A stretch of DNA of 64,000 nt from Pandoraea cepalis (GTDB lineage: Bacteria > Pseudomonadota > Gammaproteobacteria > Burkholderiales > Burkholderiaceae). How positions within the stretch are numbered: the first letter of the stretch is position 1; each line of letters begins with the position of its first letter. Shown here piece after piece: positions 8,730-17,868 of the stretch. The stretch covers positions 186,001-250,000 of the forward strand of contig NZ_CABPSL010000003.1 of the NCBI RefSeq assembly GCF_902459665.1, read 5' to 3'. Made by a program: the position numbers and the translations under genes. The notes beneath the pieces are model-generated. The model was given only the letters and a program-made list of their open reading frames with translations. It did not search any database and was not told where the DNA came from.

Positions 8730-9189
8730 CCGATACGTTCTCCCCGCGGCGAGTTGCGCCGATTTTGCTGTTTTTGATGTCACGCCCGCCGCGCGCCGCT
8801 TCCCTGACGGGCCGCCGCGACGATGCAAAACGTGATGCTTGATGAAGGTGGGAAGCCGGCGGTGTGCCGCCGACTTGATTGACGTTGCGCTCGTTCGCCC
8901 GGTCGTCACTCGGGCATTGGCCGCCGGTCCGCTGTCCCGCCAATCCCCCTGAGGGGCGTCGGCCTCCGCGACCGTTTCGGCAAAAATCAGACGGATATCC
9001 AACCCAATACCGATGCCGATTCAATATACGCGATCGGCGAACACGCGCGCAACCCAGGATTGACGGGGCTTTTCATAAAAAATTCCCCATATTCGTCGCA
9101 CACGACGAAATTTTTCCGCTTGCTTTTTGTCTTCCGACCTTGTGAAATATCACACAAATATCAATCGAATTTTACAGGAGTGGTCACGT
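8730..9189. other. Divergent intergenic region, antiporter / DUF2848
   Basis: 460 bp without a supportable gene. The left half is GC-rich and holds the antiporter leader. The right half (9074-9180) is clearly AT-rich and carries a perfect 7-bp inverted repeat TTCGTCG-CACA-CGACGAA (9092-9109) followed by ATTTTT. This could be a small terminator or attenuator ahead of the DUF2848 operon, or the operator of its GntR regulator. A good ribosome binding site (CAGGAG) sits at 9174-9179. Confidence 0.45.
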
Positions 9190-9876
9190 ATGCGTTCCCA
9201 TCTGTCCTTCAGGGTGTCCGGCGACGGCCCCCATCCGTGCGTCGACGTGTCCGTCGACACGTTGATCATCGCCGGCTGGGCCGGACGCGATCGCGACGCC
9301 GTCGAGCACCACATTGCCGAGTTGGCCGCATTGGGCGTGCGCCGCCCGTCGAGCACGCCGTGCTTCTACCGACTGGCGCCCGCGTTGCTCGCGCAAGACG
9401 ACACCATCGACGTCGTCGGCCAGACGAGCAGCGGCGAAGCCGAATGCGTGCTCGTGCGCCACGGTGGCGATTTGCTCGTGAGCGTGGGCTCGGATCACAC
9501 CGACCGCGAAGTCGAAGCCTATGGCGTGACCGTCTCGAAGCAAGTCTGCGCGAAGCCGGTGGCACGCGACGCGTGGCGCTTTGCCGATGTCGCCGCGCAC
9601 TGGGATCAGCTGATGCTGCGCTCCTGGGTGACGTGCGACGGCGAACGGCGCCTCTATCAGGAAGGCACCGTGGCCAGCCTGCTCTCGCCGCAGGAATTGA
9701 TGGACAAACTCGGGCCGGATGGCCTGCCGGCGGGCGCCGCCATGTTCTGTGGCACACTCGCTGCCATTGGCGGCGTGGCTGGCGGCGAGCAGTTCGAGAT
9801 CGAACTGCACGATCCGGTCCTCGGCCGCACGATCCGACATCGCTACGCCACGCAGGCGCTGGCGATTGCCGACTAA
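9190..9876 (+). CDS. DUF2848 family protein
   Basis: A 228-aa protein of the uncharacterised DUF2848 family. Recognisable pieces are IIAGWAGRD near residue 25, the ELAALGVRRPSSTPCFYR segment typical of the family, GSDHTDREVE in the middle and PAGAAMFCGT near the C-terminus. That last block resembles the active-site region of fumarylacetoacetate-hydrolase-like proteins, so a hydrolase or decarboxylase role is possible but unproven. The start at 9190 is preferred over an upstream in-frame start because CAGGAG is positioned about 10 bp before it. Followed by a GntR regulator and an amidase in the same direction; the trio looks like a small catabolic operon for an amide or imide compound. Confidence 0.8.
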   Translation: MRSHLSFRVSGDGPHPCVDVSVDTLIIAGWAGRDRDAVEHHIAELAALGVRRPSSTPCFYRLAPALLAQDDTIDVVGQTSSGEAECVLVRHGGDLLVSVGSDHTDREVEAYGVTVSKQVCAKPVARDAWRFADVAAHWDQLMLRSWVTCDGERRLYQEGTVASLLSPQELMDKLGPDGLPAGAAMFCGTLAAIGGVAGGEQFEIELHDPVLGRTIRHRYATQALAIAD

Positions 9877-9947
9877 AGCCGACTGACGCCGACCGGCGCC
9901 CATCGAAGCGCCGACCCGACGCTGGCCGATAGAACCGACCCGCCCCG

Positions 9948-10661
9948 ATGCCCAACGACACCCCCGACGACACGCTTCTCGCGGCCAATCCCGATGCGTC
10001 CGCTACCGCCACACCGCAGGCCGCCGCAGATGGCCGCAGCCTGACCGAGCGCGCGTACGACGCGATCAAGCACGACATCATCACGCTGCGTCTACGCCCG
10101 GGCGAGACGCTCAACGAAGCGCAGTTGATGCAGTCGACGGGACTCGGACGCACCCCGGTGCATCAGGCGATGCACCGCCTTGCCCTCGAAGGGTGGGTGG
10201 TGATCCTGCCGCGCAAGGGGGCGATGGTCGCGCCGGTCTCGCTCAACGATGCGCTCGAGATCATCGACGTGCGCATGATCAACGAGACGTATTGCGCGGG
10301 GCTGGCCGCGCGCGCCGCCACGCCGGACGACCTCGCCGCCATCGAAGCCGTGCTGGCACGGTCTCAGGCGGCCATCGCCGCACGCGACGTGGCGGCGATG
10401 ATGCGCATCGACCGCGACTTCCATCTGGCCATCTCGCGCGCCTCGCGCAACCAGACGCTCGCCGAGCTTCTGCGCGGTCTGCACGAGCGCTCGCTGCGAT
10501 TCTGGTTCCTCGCCCTGTCGACGCCCAGCCATATGGAAGACGTCTACGAGGAACACCTCGAACTATTTGAAGCGCTCGCCGCGCACGATGCCGAACGCGC
10601 CCGCCGGGCCATCGCCCGGCATATCGAAGAATTCCGTACCCATATCCTGAAAGCGATCTGA
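9948..10661 (+). CDS. GntR-family (FadR/FCD subgroup) transcriptional regulator
   Basis: A 237-aa regulator. The winged HTH occupies about residues 30-95 (ERAYDAIKHDIITLRLRPGE, then GLGRTPVHQAMHRLALEGWV), the classic GntR pattern. The C-terminal all-helical FCD ligand-binding domain follows, with metal-site residues in DRDFHLAISRASRN and HLELFEALAAHD...AIARHI. There is no clear Shine-Dalgarno at the proposed start, and the first 28 residues are low-complexity, so the true start could be slightly downstream. It is sandwiched between the DUF2848 gene and the amidase (2-bp gap to the latter), so it most likely controls this operon in response to its substrate or product. Confidence 0.9.
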   Translation: MPNDTPDDTLLAANPDASATATPQAAADGRSLTERAYDAIKHDIITLRLRPGETLNEAQLMQSTGLGRTPVHQAMHRLALEGWVVILPRKGAMVAPVSLNDALEIIDVRMINETYCAGLAARAATPDDLAAIEAVLARSQAAIAARDVAAMMRIDRDFHLAISRASRNQTLAELLRGLHERSLRFWFLALSTPSHMEDVYEEHLELFEALAAHDAERARRAIARHIEEFRTHILKAI

Positions 10662-10663
10662 CC

Positions 10664-12049
10664 ATGAGCACCGACGCCATCGATCTGCAACGCCCCCTTT
10701 CCGACCTCGCCGCCGCGCTCGACGCCGGACGCACCACCAGCCGCGCATTGACCGAGCAGGCGCTCGCGCGCATCAATGATCCGGCGGGTCAGGGCAACGT
10801 CGTCTTCACGCAAGTCGATGCACAAGCCGCGCGCAGCGCCGCCGACGGCCTCGACGCCCTGCGCCGGGCCGGTGCACGTCTGTCGCCGCTGATGGGCGTT
10901 CCCGTGTCGGTGAAGGATTTGTTCGACGTCGCCGGACAAGTCACGCGCGCAGGGTCCAAAGTCCTGTCGAACGCCGCCCCGGCCAAGCACGACGCCCTCG
11001 CCGTGGCGCGCCTGCGTCAGGCCGGCGCCGTCATCATCGGCCGCACCAACATGACCGAATTCGCCTTTTCCGGACTCGGCCTGAACCCGCATTACGGCAC
11101 GCCGCGCTCGCCGTGGCAGCGTCAGGCCGGGCACATTGCCGGGGGATCGTCGTCGGGCGCGGCCGCGTCGGTGGCCGATGGCATGGCGGCGGTCGGACTC
11201 GGCACCGATACCGGCGGCTCGATCCGTATTCCGTCGGCCTTCTGCGGCCTGACAGGCTTCAAGCCGACGGCGGCGCGCACGCCGCGCGACGGCGCCCTGC
11301 CGCTGTCGACATCGCTCGACTCGGTCGGCCCCATCGGCCGCTCGGTCGATTGCTGCGCCTGGGTCGATGCGATTCTCTCGGGCCATGCCGTCGACGAGTC
11401 CCTGCCGCCGCCGCGCGACGTTCGCGGCATGCGCCTGGGCGTCTTGACGAACTTCGTGCTGGACGGGGCGGAACCCGCCGCCATCGCGATCTACGAGCGC
11501 GCCCTCGCCACGCTCGCCAGGGCGGGGGCGACGCTGGTGGAATTCCAGTTCACGCCGTTCGAACAATTGCCCGCCATCAATCGATTCGGCTTTTCGCCCA
11601 TCGAAGCCTTCGCGTGGCATCGCAAGCTGCTGGCCGAGCGTGCGCAGGACTACGATCCGCGGGTGCTGGTGCGCATCCGCAAGGGTGAGCCGGCCAGCGC
11701 CGCCGACTACATTGACCTGCTGAACGCCCGCGCCGCGCTCATCGCCGCGGCGACCCCTGTCTGGCAGGGATTCGATGCGGTGTTGTGCCCGACCGTGCCG
11801 CTCACGCCACCGGCCATCGCGCCGCTCGAGGCGAACGACGACACGTTTACGGCCACCAACGCGCTGGTGCTGCGAAACCCGACAGCCATCAATATGATCG
11901 ACGGCTGCGCGTTCTCGCTGCCGTGCCAGGCCGAGGGCGAAGCGCCCATCGGCCTGATGGTCAGCGCCGCGGCGGGCGACGACGCCCGCCTGTTCCCGGT
12001 CGGACGCGCCATCGAGCACGCCCTGCGCTCGGCAGGCCTGGGCGGTTGA
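10664..12049 (+). CDS. Amidase-signature family enzyme
   Basis: A 461-aa amidase-signature hydrolase. The catalytic Ser-cisSer-Lys triad is visible: Lys84 in PVSVKDLFD, cis-Ser162 in the GGSSSGAAAS loop, and nucleophile Ser186 in TDTGGSIRIP. It has the length of GatA/AtzF-type enzymes, but no gatB or gatC is nearby, so a tRNA-dependent amidotransferase role is unlikely. The gene begins 2 bp after the GntR regulator stop and shares its operon with DUF2848. The substrate (amide, carbamate or ring-opened imide) is unknown; context suggests DUF2848 and this enzyme act in sequence on one compound. Confidence 0.9.
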   Translation: MSTDAIDLQRPLSDLAAALDAGRTTSRALTEQALARINDPAGQGNVVFTQVDAQAARSAADGLDALRRAGARLSPLMGVPVSVKDLFDVAGQVTRAGSKVLSNAAPAKHDALAVARLRQAGAVIIGRTNMTEFAFSGLGLNPHYGTPRSPWQRQAGHIAGGSSSGAAASVADGMAAVGLGTDTGGSIRIPSAFCGLTGFKPTAARTPRDGALPLSTSLDSVGPIGRSVDCCAWVDAILSGHAVDESLPPPRDVRGMRLGVLTNFVLDGAEPAAIAIYERALATLARAGATLVEFQFTPFEQLPAINRFGFSPIEAFAWHRKLLAERAQDYDPRVLVRIRKGEPASAADYIDLLNARAALIAAATPVWQGFDAVLCPTVPLTPPAIAPLEANDDTFTATNALVLRNPTAINMIDGCAFSLPCQAEGEAPIGLMVSAAAGDDARLFPVGRAIEHALRSAGLGG

Positions 12050-12270
12050 TGTTGGCAGCGCGGGCGGCGGCACCGCTCGCGCTGCGCCGCAACACCGGGC
12101 CATGACCGTCGACGCAGCGTCCGCAACCGTCTCATTCTCGGGCAAATAGTTCCGCAACTTTTCGACTCACGCACGCCTCGGGCTGGGGTTACAATGCCAG
12201 CCCAAGTGCCTGCCGCCCGGCGTCATGTGGGGTTGAGCGGGATTCGTGATGGCCTACCGCCCGAAGTGAA

Positions 12271-12783
12271 ATGAACGCTCAAATCGACCCGGCCCTGCGC
12301 CGCGAACGCCTGCGGTACCTCCTGCTCACCGTCGTCTGCCTCGCCCTGCTGGGCGGCGCGCTGTACTTCCAGTACGTGCGTCACGAGGATCCGTGTCCGC
12401 TGTGCATTCTGGCGCGTTACGCGCTCGTGCTGATCGCGATCTTCGGGCTGGCCGGCGCGGTCTCGCGTGGCTGGGCGGGTATTCAGTTCGCGCGTGTGCT
12501 CGCCGCTTTGTCGGCGATCGGCGGCATGGCGGCGTCGGGGTATCTGATCTACGTGCAGGCCAATCCGCTGGTGAGCTGCGGGTACGACGTGGTCGAGGCA
12601 TTCGTCGATGCGTTGCCGACGTCGCGCCTGCTGCCGCAAGTCTTCCAGGTTCAGGGGATGTGTCAGACGATGTACCCGCCCATCCTCGGTCTCACCCTGC
12701 CGATGTGGTCGCTCGCCGCGTTTGTCGTGATCTTCCTCTCGCTGGCGTTGCATCGTCCGCGCCGCGCGATTTCGCTGCGCTGA
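12271..12783 (+). CDS. dsbB: Disulfide bond formation protein B
   Basis: A 170-aa inner-membrane protein that reoxidises DsbA and passes electrons to quinone. Four hydrophobic segments are visible. The first periplasmic pair is the CPLC motif (about residues 42-45) and the second pair is Cys in VSCGYD and Cys in GMCQTMYP, which matches the DsbB pattern of two redox pairs. Residues after the last helix are basic (HRPRRAISLR), as expected for the cytoplasmic tail. It is monocistronic between the amidase and a convergent LysR gene. Confidence 0.93.
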   Translation: MNAQIDPALRRERLRYLLLTVVCLALLGGALYFQYVRHEDPCPLCILARYALVLIAIFGLAGAVSRGWAGIQFARVLAALSAIGGMAASGYLIYVQANPLVSCGYDVVEAFVDALPTSRLLPQVFQVQGMCQTMYPPILGLTLPMWSLAAFVVIFLSLALHRPRRAISLR

Positions 12784-12878
12784 GCGTCACGCGTCTCCCG
12801 GGCCGCCTGCCTCCGGGCAGCGGCCTCGTCTCGCCTCACCTTTAGACGTCCGGTCGTTCAACCGTCCGTTCCCCGCCG

Positions 12879-13844
12879 TCAAGGTCGCGCCAGCACGGGC
12901 GCCGGCGTCCCGCCGCCGTTCGCGGCATCAAGCTCCGTTGCCACCTCCGCCACGCGCCGGCGCAGCCACGTCACCTCCGGTGCGGCATGCGTGCGCTCGT
13001 GCCATAGCTGATAGAAGCGCATCGGCGGAAAGGCAAAGGGCGACGGCAACACGCGAATCGGCAGATAGCGGGCATAGTGCTGCGCAAACTGCCGCCCGGT
13101 CGTGAACACCAGATCGGTGCGCATCAGCACGTACGGCACGAGTCCGAAGTAAGGCATCGTCATCTGGATATTGCGACGCAGGCCCTGCTCGGCCAGACAT
13201 CCGTCGATAAAACTCTGGCGCTCAGCCACGTAAGGCGTCGGTGCCAGATGCGGTAATTCCAGATAATGCTTAAGCGAAATGCCCTTGTTCGCGAGCGGAT
13301 GCTGCGCGCCCAACATGCAAACCACTTCGTCGTCGAACAGCCGGGACATGTGCAGTTGCGGCGGCGGCTCCAGCCAGTTGCCGATCACCACGTCGAGCGA
13401 ACCGTTCTCCAACGCGCCCGCGTAGTCGAAGGCGGTGTTGATCGGCTGCACGTGCAGCCGCGCCGAGGGGGCGTCACGGCGCAGCACTTCGGCGATGTTG
13501 GGCAGGAAGACGGCGTCCAGGTAATCGGGGGCACCGAGGCGAAACGCCCGCGTGGTGGTCTGAGGCGCGAATTCCGTAGCGGGATGGGTGATGCGCTCGA
13601 TGGCGGCGAGCGCGTCGGTGGCGTAGCCCAGCAACTCCCGGCCACGCTCGGTCGCTACCATGCCGCTCTTGCCGCGCACGAGGATGGCGTCACCCGTGAT
13701 CTCGCGCAGGCGGCGCAGCGAGTTGCTGATGGCCGGCTGCGACTGGCCGAGCTTGAGCGCAGCGCGTGAGACACTCTGCTCGGTGAGCAGTGTGTGCAGT
13801 ACCCGCAGCAGGTACGCGTCGATCTGTTCGCGGGGTCTTTGCAT
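12879..13844 (-). CDS. LysR-family transcriptional regulator, divergent from xdhABC
   Basis: A 321-aa LysR-type regulator. The N-terminal HTH (about residues 10-70) contains VSRAALKLGQSQPAISNSLRRLREITGD. The effector-binding domain follows, with FRLGAPDYLDAVFLPN at its start and VVIGNWLEPP in the first lobe. It is transcribed away from xdhA with 190 bp between the start codons, the usual arrangement for a LysR regulator and its target. A candidate operator lies at 13888-13905. Purine or xanthine as effector is inferred from position only. Confidence 0.88.
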   Translation of the reverse strand: MQRPREQIDAYLLRVLHTLLTEQSVSRAALKLGQSQPAISNSLRRLREITGDAILVRGKSGMVATERGRELLGYATDALAAIERITHPATEFAPQTTTRAFRLGAPDYLDAVFLPNIAEVLRRDAPSARLHVQPINTAFDYAGALENGSLDVVIGNWLEPPPQLHMSRLFDDEVVCMLGAQHPLANKGISLKHYLELPHLAPTPYVAERQSFIDGCLAEQGLRRNIQMTMPYFGLVPYVLMRTDLVFTTGRQFAQHYARYLPIRVLPSPFAFPPMRFYQLWHERTHAAPEVTWLRRRVAEVATELDAANGGGTPAPVLARP

Positions 13845-13887
13845 GGGGCGGGCGCGCTCTGCGAGGCTTGGGGTCGAGCCATAGTTT

Positions 13888-13905
13888 ATGACAATGCCAC
13901 GTCAT
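13888..13905. promoter_or_regulatory. Candidate LysR operator between LysR gene and xdhA
   Basis: A perfect inverted repeat ATGAC-n8-GTCAT lies 44 bp upstream of the LysR start and 130 bp upstream of xdhA. Size and location fit a LysR-type binding site that would serve both autoregulation and xdhABC control. This rests on symmetry and context only. Confidence 0.4.
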
Positions 13906-14034
13906 CGGGGCGACCGAATAGCCATCATCATGGCCGCGAAATATTTACCCCCGCCGCCGGTGCTATCTTCGGCTCATTCCCACGCCGGCCATGTCCCGGC
14001 GCGCCCGCAATCCCACTGCACTACACTGAGAACC

Positions 14035-15507
14035 ATGGAGACACAAGCCATCCGCTTCTATTACCGCGGCAAGGTGCACGAGGTCACTGGCGAAGCCACG
14101 ACCCGTACCGTGCTTCAGTACACGCGCGAAGACCTGCACTGCACCGGCACCAAGGAAGGGTGTGCCGAGGGCGACTGCGGCGCCTGCACCGTCGTGATCG
14201 GCGAACTGGCCGACGACGGCAACGTGGCGCTGCGCGCGGTGAACGCCTGCATCCAGTTTCTGCCCACGCTCGACGGCCGCGCGCTCTTCACGGTCGAGGA
14301 TCTGCGCGCGCCCGACGGCGCGCTGCATCCGGTGCAGCAGGCGCTCGTGGACTGCCACGCCTCGCAATGCGGCTTCTGCACGCCGGGCTTCGTGATGTCG
14401 CTGTGGGCCATGTACGTGAACCGCCCCGAGCAGGCCGGCTGCCCGACCCGCCGCGAGATCGACGACGTGCTCTCCGGCAATCTGTGCCGCTGCACCGGGT
14501 ATCGTCCGATCGTCGACGCCGCCCAGCAGATGTTCGACCTGCCGCGCCAGGAATTCGACCGCGCGGCGCTGGCGAAGCAGCTCCAGGCGTTGCAACGCGA
14601 CGACACGCTGTCGTATTCGCACGACGGCCAGGTCTTCCACGCCCCGCGCACGCTGGCCGAGCTGGGCCGCCTGCGCGCCGCCTACCCGGACGCGCGCCTT
14701 CTGGCTGGCAGCACCGATGTCGGTCTGTGGGTCACCAAGCAATTTCGCGAGTTGAAGCATCTGATCTATATCGGACAGGTGGCGGAACTACGCGAGATTT
14801 CGGAGGGTCCGAACGGCCTCTACATCGGTGCGGGGGCGCTGCTCAACGATGCGTTCGATGCGCTCGTCACCCACTATCCGGATCTGGCCGAGCTGCGTCA
14901 GCGCTTCGCCTCGTTCCCGATCCGCAACGCCGGAACGCTGGGCGGCAACGTCGCGAACGGCTCGCCCATCGGCGATTCGATGCCCGCGTTGATCGTGCTC
15001 GGCACGCGCATCGTGCTGCATCGCGACGGGGCCGTGCGCGAGATGCCGCTCGAAGACTTTTACGTCGCTTATCAGAAGAACGCGCTCGAGGCGGGCGAAT
15101 TCGTGCAGGGCATCCGCGTACCGATGCCCCCGGCGGTGCAACGCTTTCGCACCTACAAGCTGGCCAAGCGTTTCGATCAGGACATCTCGGCGGTATGCGC
15201 GGCCTTCGCGGTCGAACTCGACGGCGAGATCGTGTGCTCGGCACGCGTGGCCTTCGGCGGCATGGCGGCCACGCCCAAGCGCGGCAGCGCCATCGAAGCG
15301 GCCCTGATCGGCCAGCCCTGGACCGACGCCACCGTGCGCGCGGCAATGTCGGCCTTGCCCGCCGACTACCAGCCGCTCTCGGACATGCGCGCGACCAGCG
15401 CCTACCGGCTCGCCGGCGCGCAGAATCTGCTGTATCGTTTTTTCCTGGAGACGCGCCTCGATGCGCCGCTTGCGGCACACGAAGTCAACGCGTTCGCCAA
15501 CGTCTAA
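14035..15507 (+). CDS. xdhA: Xanthine dehydrogenase small subunit (2Fe-2S and FAD domains)
   Basis: A 490-aa subunit that carries electrons from the molybdenum site to NAD+. The N-terminal plant-type 2Fe-2S domain has Cys43, Cys48, Cys51 and Cys72. The second, all-helical 2Fe-2S domain has Cys112 and Cys115 (QCGFCTPG) and Cys151/Cys153 (LCRCTGYRP). The FAD-binding domain begins about residue 200 with LLAGSTDVGLWVTKQ and continues through IRNAGTLGGNVANGSPIGD. The start at 14035 gives the family length. The next gene begins 12 bp later, and the operon continues xdhB-xdhC. Confidence 0.96.
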   Translation: METQAIRFYYRGKVHEVTGEATTRTVLQYTREDLHCTGTKEGCAEGDCGACTVVIGELADDGNVALRAVNACIQFLPTLDGRALFTVEDLRAPDGALHPVQQALVDCHASQCGFCTPGFVMSLWAMYVNRPEQAGCPTRREIDDVLSGNLCRCTGYRPIVDAAQQMFDLPRQEFDRAALAKQLQALQRDDTLSYSHDGQVFHAPRTLAELGRLRAAYPDARLLAGSTDVGLWVTKQFRELKHLIYIGQVAELREISEGPNGLYIGAGALLNDAFDALVTHYPDLAELRQRFASFPIRNAGTLGGNVANGSPIGDSMPALIVLGTRIVLHRDGAVREMPLEDFYVAYQKNALEAGEFVQGIRVPMPPAVQRFRTYKLAKRFDQDISAVCAAFAVELDGEIVCSARVAFGGMAATPKRGSAIEAALIGQPWTDATVRAAMSALPADYQPLSDMRATSAYRLAGAQNLLYRFFLETRLDAPLAAHEVNAFANV

Positions 15508-15519
15508 CCGGAGTTGCCC

Positions 15520-17868
15520 ATGAACACGCAAGTCGAAGGCTTCATGACGCAGACCGGTGCCGCGGCAGGCGCCAGCGCACAGGTGGGCCGCTCGCGGCCC
15601 CACGAGTCGGCCGAACTCCACGTGGCCGGCGAAGCCACCTACACCGACGACATCCCCGAACTGCAAGGCACGCTGCACTGTGCGCTCGGGGCGTCGCCCA
15701 AGGCGCATGCACGCGTGCTCTCGCTCGATCTCGACGCCGTGCGTCGGGCGCCGGGCGTGGTCGCGGTCTACACTGCCGCCGACATCCCCGGTGTGAACGA
15801 TTGCGGTCCGGTCATTCACGACGACCCGATTCTCGCGGACGGCCTCGTCCAGTACATCGGACAGCCGATGTTCGCCGTGGTGGCCGAATCGCATGACGCG
15901 GCCCGCCGCGCGGCGCGTCTGGCCAAGGGCGAATACGAAGACCTGCCCGCCATTCTCACGCCACAGGCCGCCAAGGCCGCGGGGGCCAGCGTGCTGCCGC
16001 CCTATCAACTGCGCCGTGGCGACGCCGACGCCGCGCTGCAAGCCGCGCCGCACCGTCTGAGCGGCACATTCGAGTGCAACGGGCAGGAGCAGTTCTATCT
16101 CGAAGGGCAAATTTCGTACGCGATCCCGAAGGAAAACGACGGCATTCACGTCTACTGCTCGACGCAGCACCCGACCGAGATGCAGGCGCTCGTCTCGCAC
16201 GCGCTGGGCTGGCACAGCCATCAGGTGCAGGTCGAATGCCGTCGCATGGGGGGCGGCTTCGGCGGCAAGGAATCGCAATCGGGGCTGTTTGCCTGTGTCG
16301 CCGCGTTGTGCGCCACGCGTCTGAAGCGCCCTGTGAAGCTGCGCCTGGATCGCGACGACGATTTCATGATGACCGGCAAGCGCCACGGCTTTTACTTTGA
16401 ATACGACGTCGGCTTCGACGACGACGGCCGTATCACGGGCGCGAAGGTCGACATGACGCTGCGAGCCGGTTTCTCGGCCGACCTGTCGGGACCGGTGGCC
16501 ACGCGCGCCATCTGCCACTTCGACAACGCCTATTTCGTGCCCGACGCCGACCTGCGCGCGTTGTGCGGCAAGACGAACACGCAATCAAACACGGCGTTTC
16601 GCGGTTTCGGCGGCCCTCAGGGCGCGCTCATCATGGAAGTCGTACAGGACGCCATCGCACGGCGCCTGGGCAAAGACGCGCTCGACGTGCGCCGCGTGAA
16701 CTTCTACGGCAAGACCGAGCGCAACGTCACGCCGTACGGGCAGGTCGTCAAGGACAATGTCATTCACGAACTCGTCGCGCAACTGGAGCAGACGAGCGAG
16801 TATCGCGCACGTCGCGACGCCGTGCGCGCGTTCAATCGCACGAGTCCCGTGTTGCGCAAGGGCCTCGCGCTCACCCCACTCAAGTTCGGCATTTCGTTCA
16901 ACGTGCAGGCCTTCAATCAGGCGGGCGCGCTGGTGCACATCTATCGTGACGGTTCGATGCTGGTCAATCACGGCGGCACCGAGATGGGCCAGGGCCTGAA
17001 CACGAAGGTTGCGCAGGTCGTGGCGCACGAACTGGGCGTCGACCTCTCGCATGTGCGCGTGACGGCGACCGACACCAGCAAGGTGGCGAACACGTCGGCC
17101 ACCGCAGCTTCGACGGGCGCCGACCTGAACGGCAAGGCCGCGCAGAACGCCGCATGGCAGATCCGCCAACGTCTGGCCGCGTTTGCCGCGCAGAAGTACG
17201 GCGGTGCGCCCGACGACGTGCAGTTCGCCAACGATGTGGTGAGTGCAAACGGCCACGACATCCCCTTCCCCGATCTGGTGGAAGCGGCTTATTGGGCCCG
17301 CGTGCAATTGTGGTCCGACGGCTTCTATGCCACGCCGGGCCTGTCGTGGGATGCCGCGACCATGAACGGCAACCCATTCTTCTACTTCGCCTACGGCGCG
17401 GCCGTCTCCGAAGTGGTGCTCGACACCCTCACGGGCGAATGGCGGCTGCTGCGCGCCGACGTGCTTCACGACGCCGGCAAGTCGATCAACCCCGCGCTCG
17501 ACATCGGGCAGGTGGAAGGGGCGTTCATTCAAGGCATGGGCTGGCTGACGACCGAAGAACTGTGGTGGAATCAGGAGGGCAAGCTCATGACGCACGCGCC
17601 GTCCACGTACAAGATCCCCGGCATCAGCGATTGCCCAACGGATTTCCGCGTGGCGCTGTTCGAGAACACGAACGTGTCGGACTCCATCCACCGCTCCAAG
17701 GCCGTGGGCGAGCCGCCGCTGCTGCTGCCGTTCTCGGTGTTCAACGCGCTGCGCGACGCCGTGGCGAGCGTGAACGACTATCGGGACGAGCCGGTGCTCA
17801 ATGCGCCGGCAACGTCCGAGGCGCTGCTCACGGCGATCACCGAGCTGCGCACGCGGAGCGCCGCCTGA
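15520..17868 (+). CDS. xdhB: Xanthine dehydrogenase molybdopterin-binding large subunit
   Basis: A 782-aa subunit that hydroxylates hypoxanthine to xanthine and xanthine to urate at a molybdopterin centre. Signature blocks are GEATYTDDIPE near the N-terminus, the Moco-binding RRMGGGFGGKE (about 245-255), NTAFRGFGGPQG (about 362-373), GGTEMGQGLNTK, and the catalytic Glu in AVGEPPLLL near the end. ATG at 15520 is preferred over TTG at 15514 because GGAG (15510-15513) is properly spaced. The stop overlaps the xdhC start (ATG inside the TGA context), pointing to coupled translation. Cytoplasmic; no Tat signal. Confidence 0.96.
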   Translation: MNTQVEGFMTQTGAAAGASAQVGRSRPHESAELHVAGEATYTDDIPELQGTLHCALGASPKAHARVLSLDLDAVRRAPGVVAVYTAADIPGVNDCGPVIHDDPILADGLVQYIGQPMFAVVAESHDAARRAARLAKGEYEDLPAILTPQAAKAAGASVLPPYQLRRGDADAALQAAPHRLSGTFECNGQEQFYLEGQISYAIPKENDGIHVYCSTQHPTEMQALVSHALGWHSHQVQVECRRMGGGFGGKESQSGLFACVAALCATRLKRPVKLRLDRDDDFMMTGKRHGFYFEYDVGFDDDGRITGAKVDMTLRAGFSADLSGPVATRAICHFDNAYFVPDADLRALCGKTNTQSNTAFRGFGGPQGALIMEVVQDAIARRLGKDALDVRRVNFYGKTERNVTPYGQVVKDNVIHELVAQLEQTSEYRARRDAVRAFNRTSPVLRKGLALTPLKFGISFNVQAFNQAGALVHIYRDGSMLVNHGGTEMGQGLNTKVAQVVAHELGVDLSHVRVTATDTSKVANTSATAASTGADLNGKAAQNAAWQIRQRLAAFAAQKYGGAPDDVQFANDVVSANGHDIPFPDLVEAAYWARVQLWSDGFYATPGLSWDAATMNGNPFFYFAYGAAVSEVVLDTLTGEWRLLRADVLHDAGKSINPALDIGQVEGAFIQGMGWLTTEELWWNQEGKLMTHAPSTYKIPGISDCPTDFRVALFENTNVSDSIHRSKAVGEPPLLLPFSVFNALRDAVASVNDYRDEPVLNAPATSEALLTAITELRTRSAA

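Noticed and set aside
10544-12157. 537-codon open frame antisense to the amidase
   Set aside because: Arg/Gly/Ala-rich shadow of the amidase gene with no recognisable domain.
14788-16584. 598-codon open frame antisense to xdhA/xdhB
   Set aside because: Typical antisense shadow in high-G+C DNA; the sense genes are well supported by motifs.
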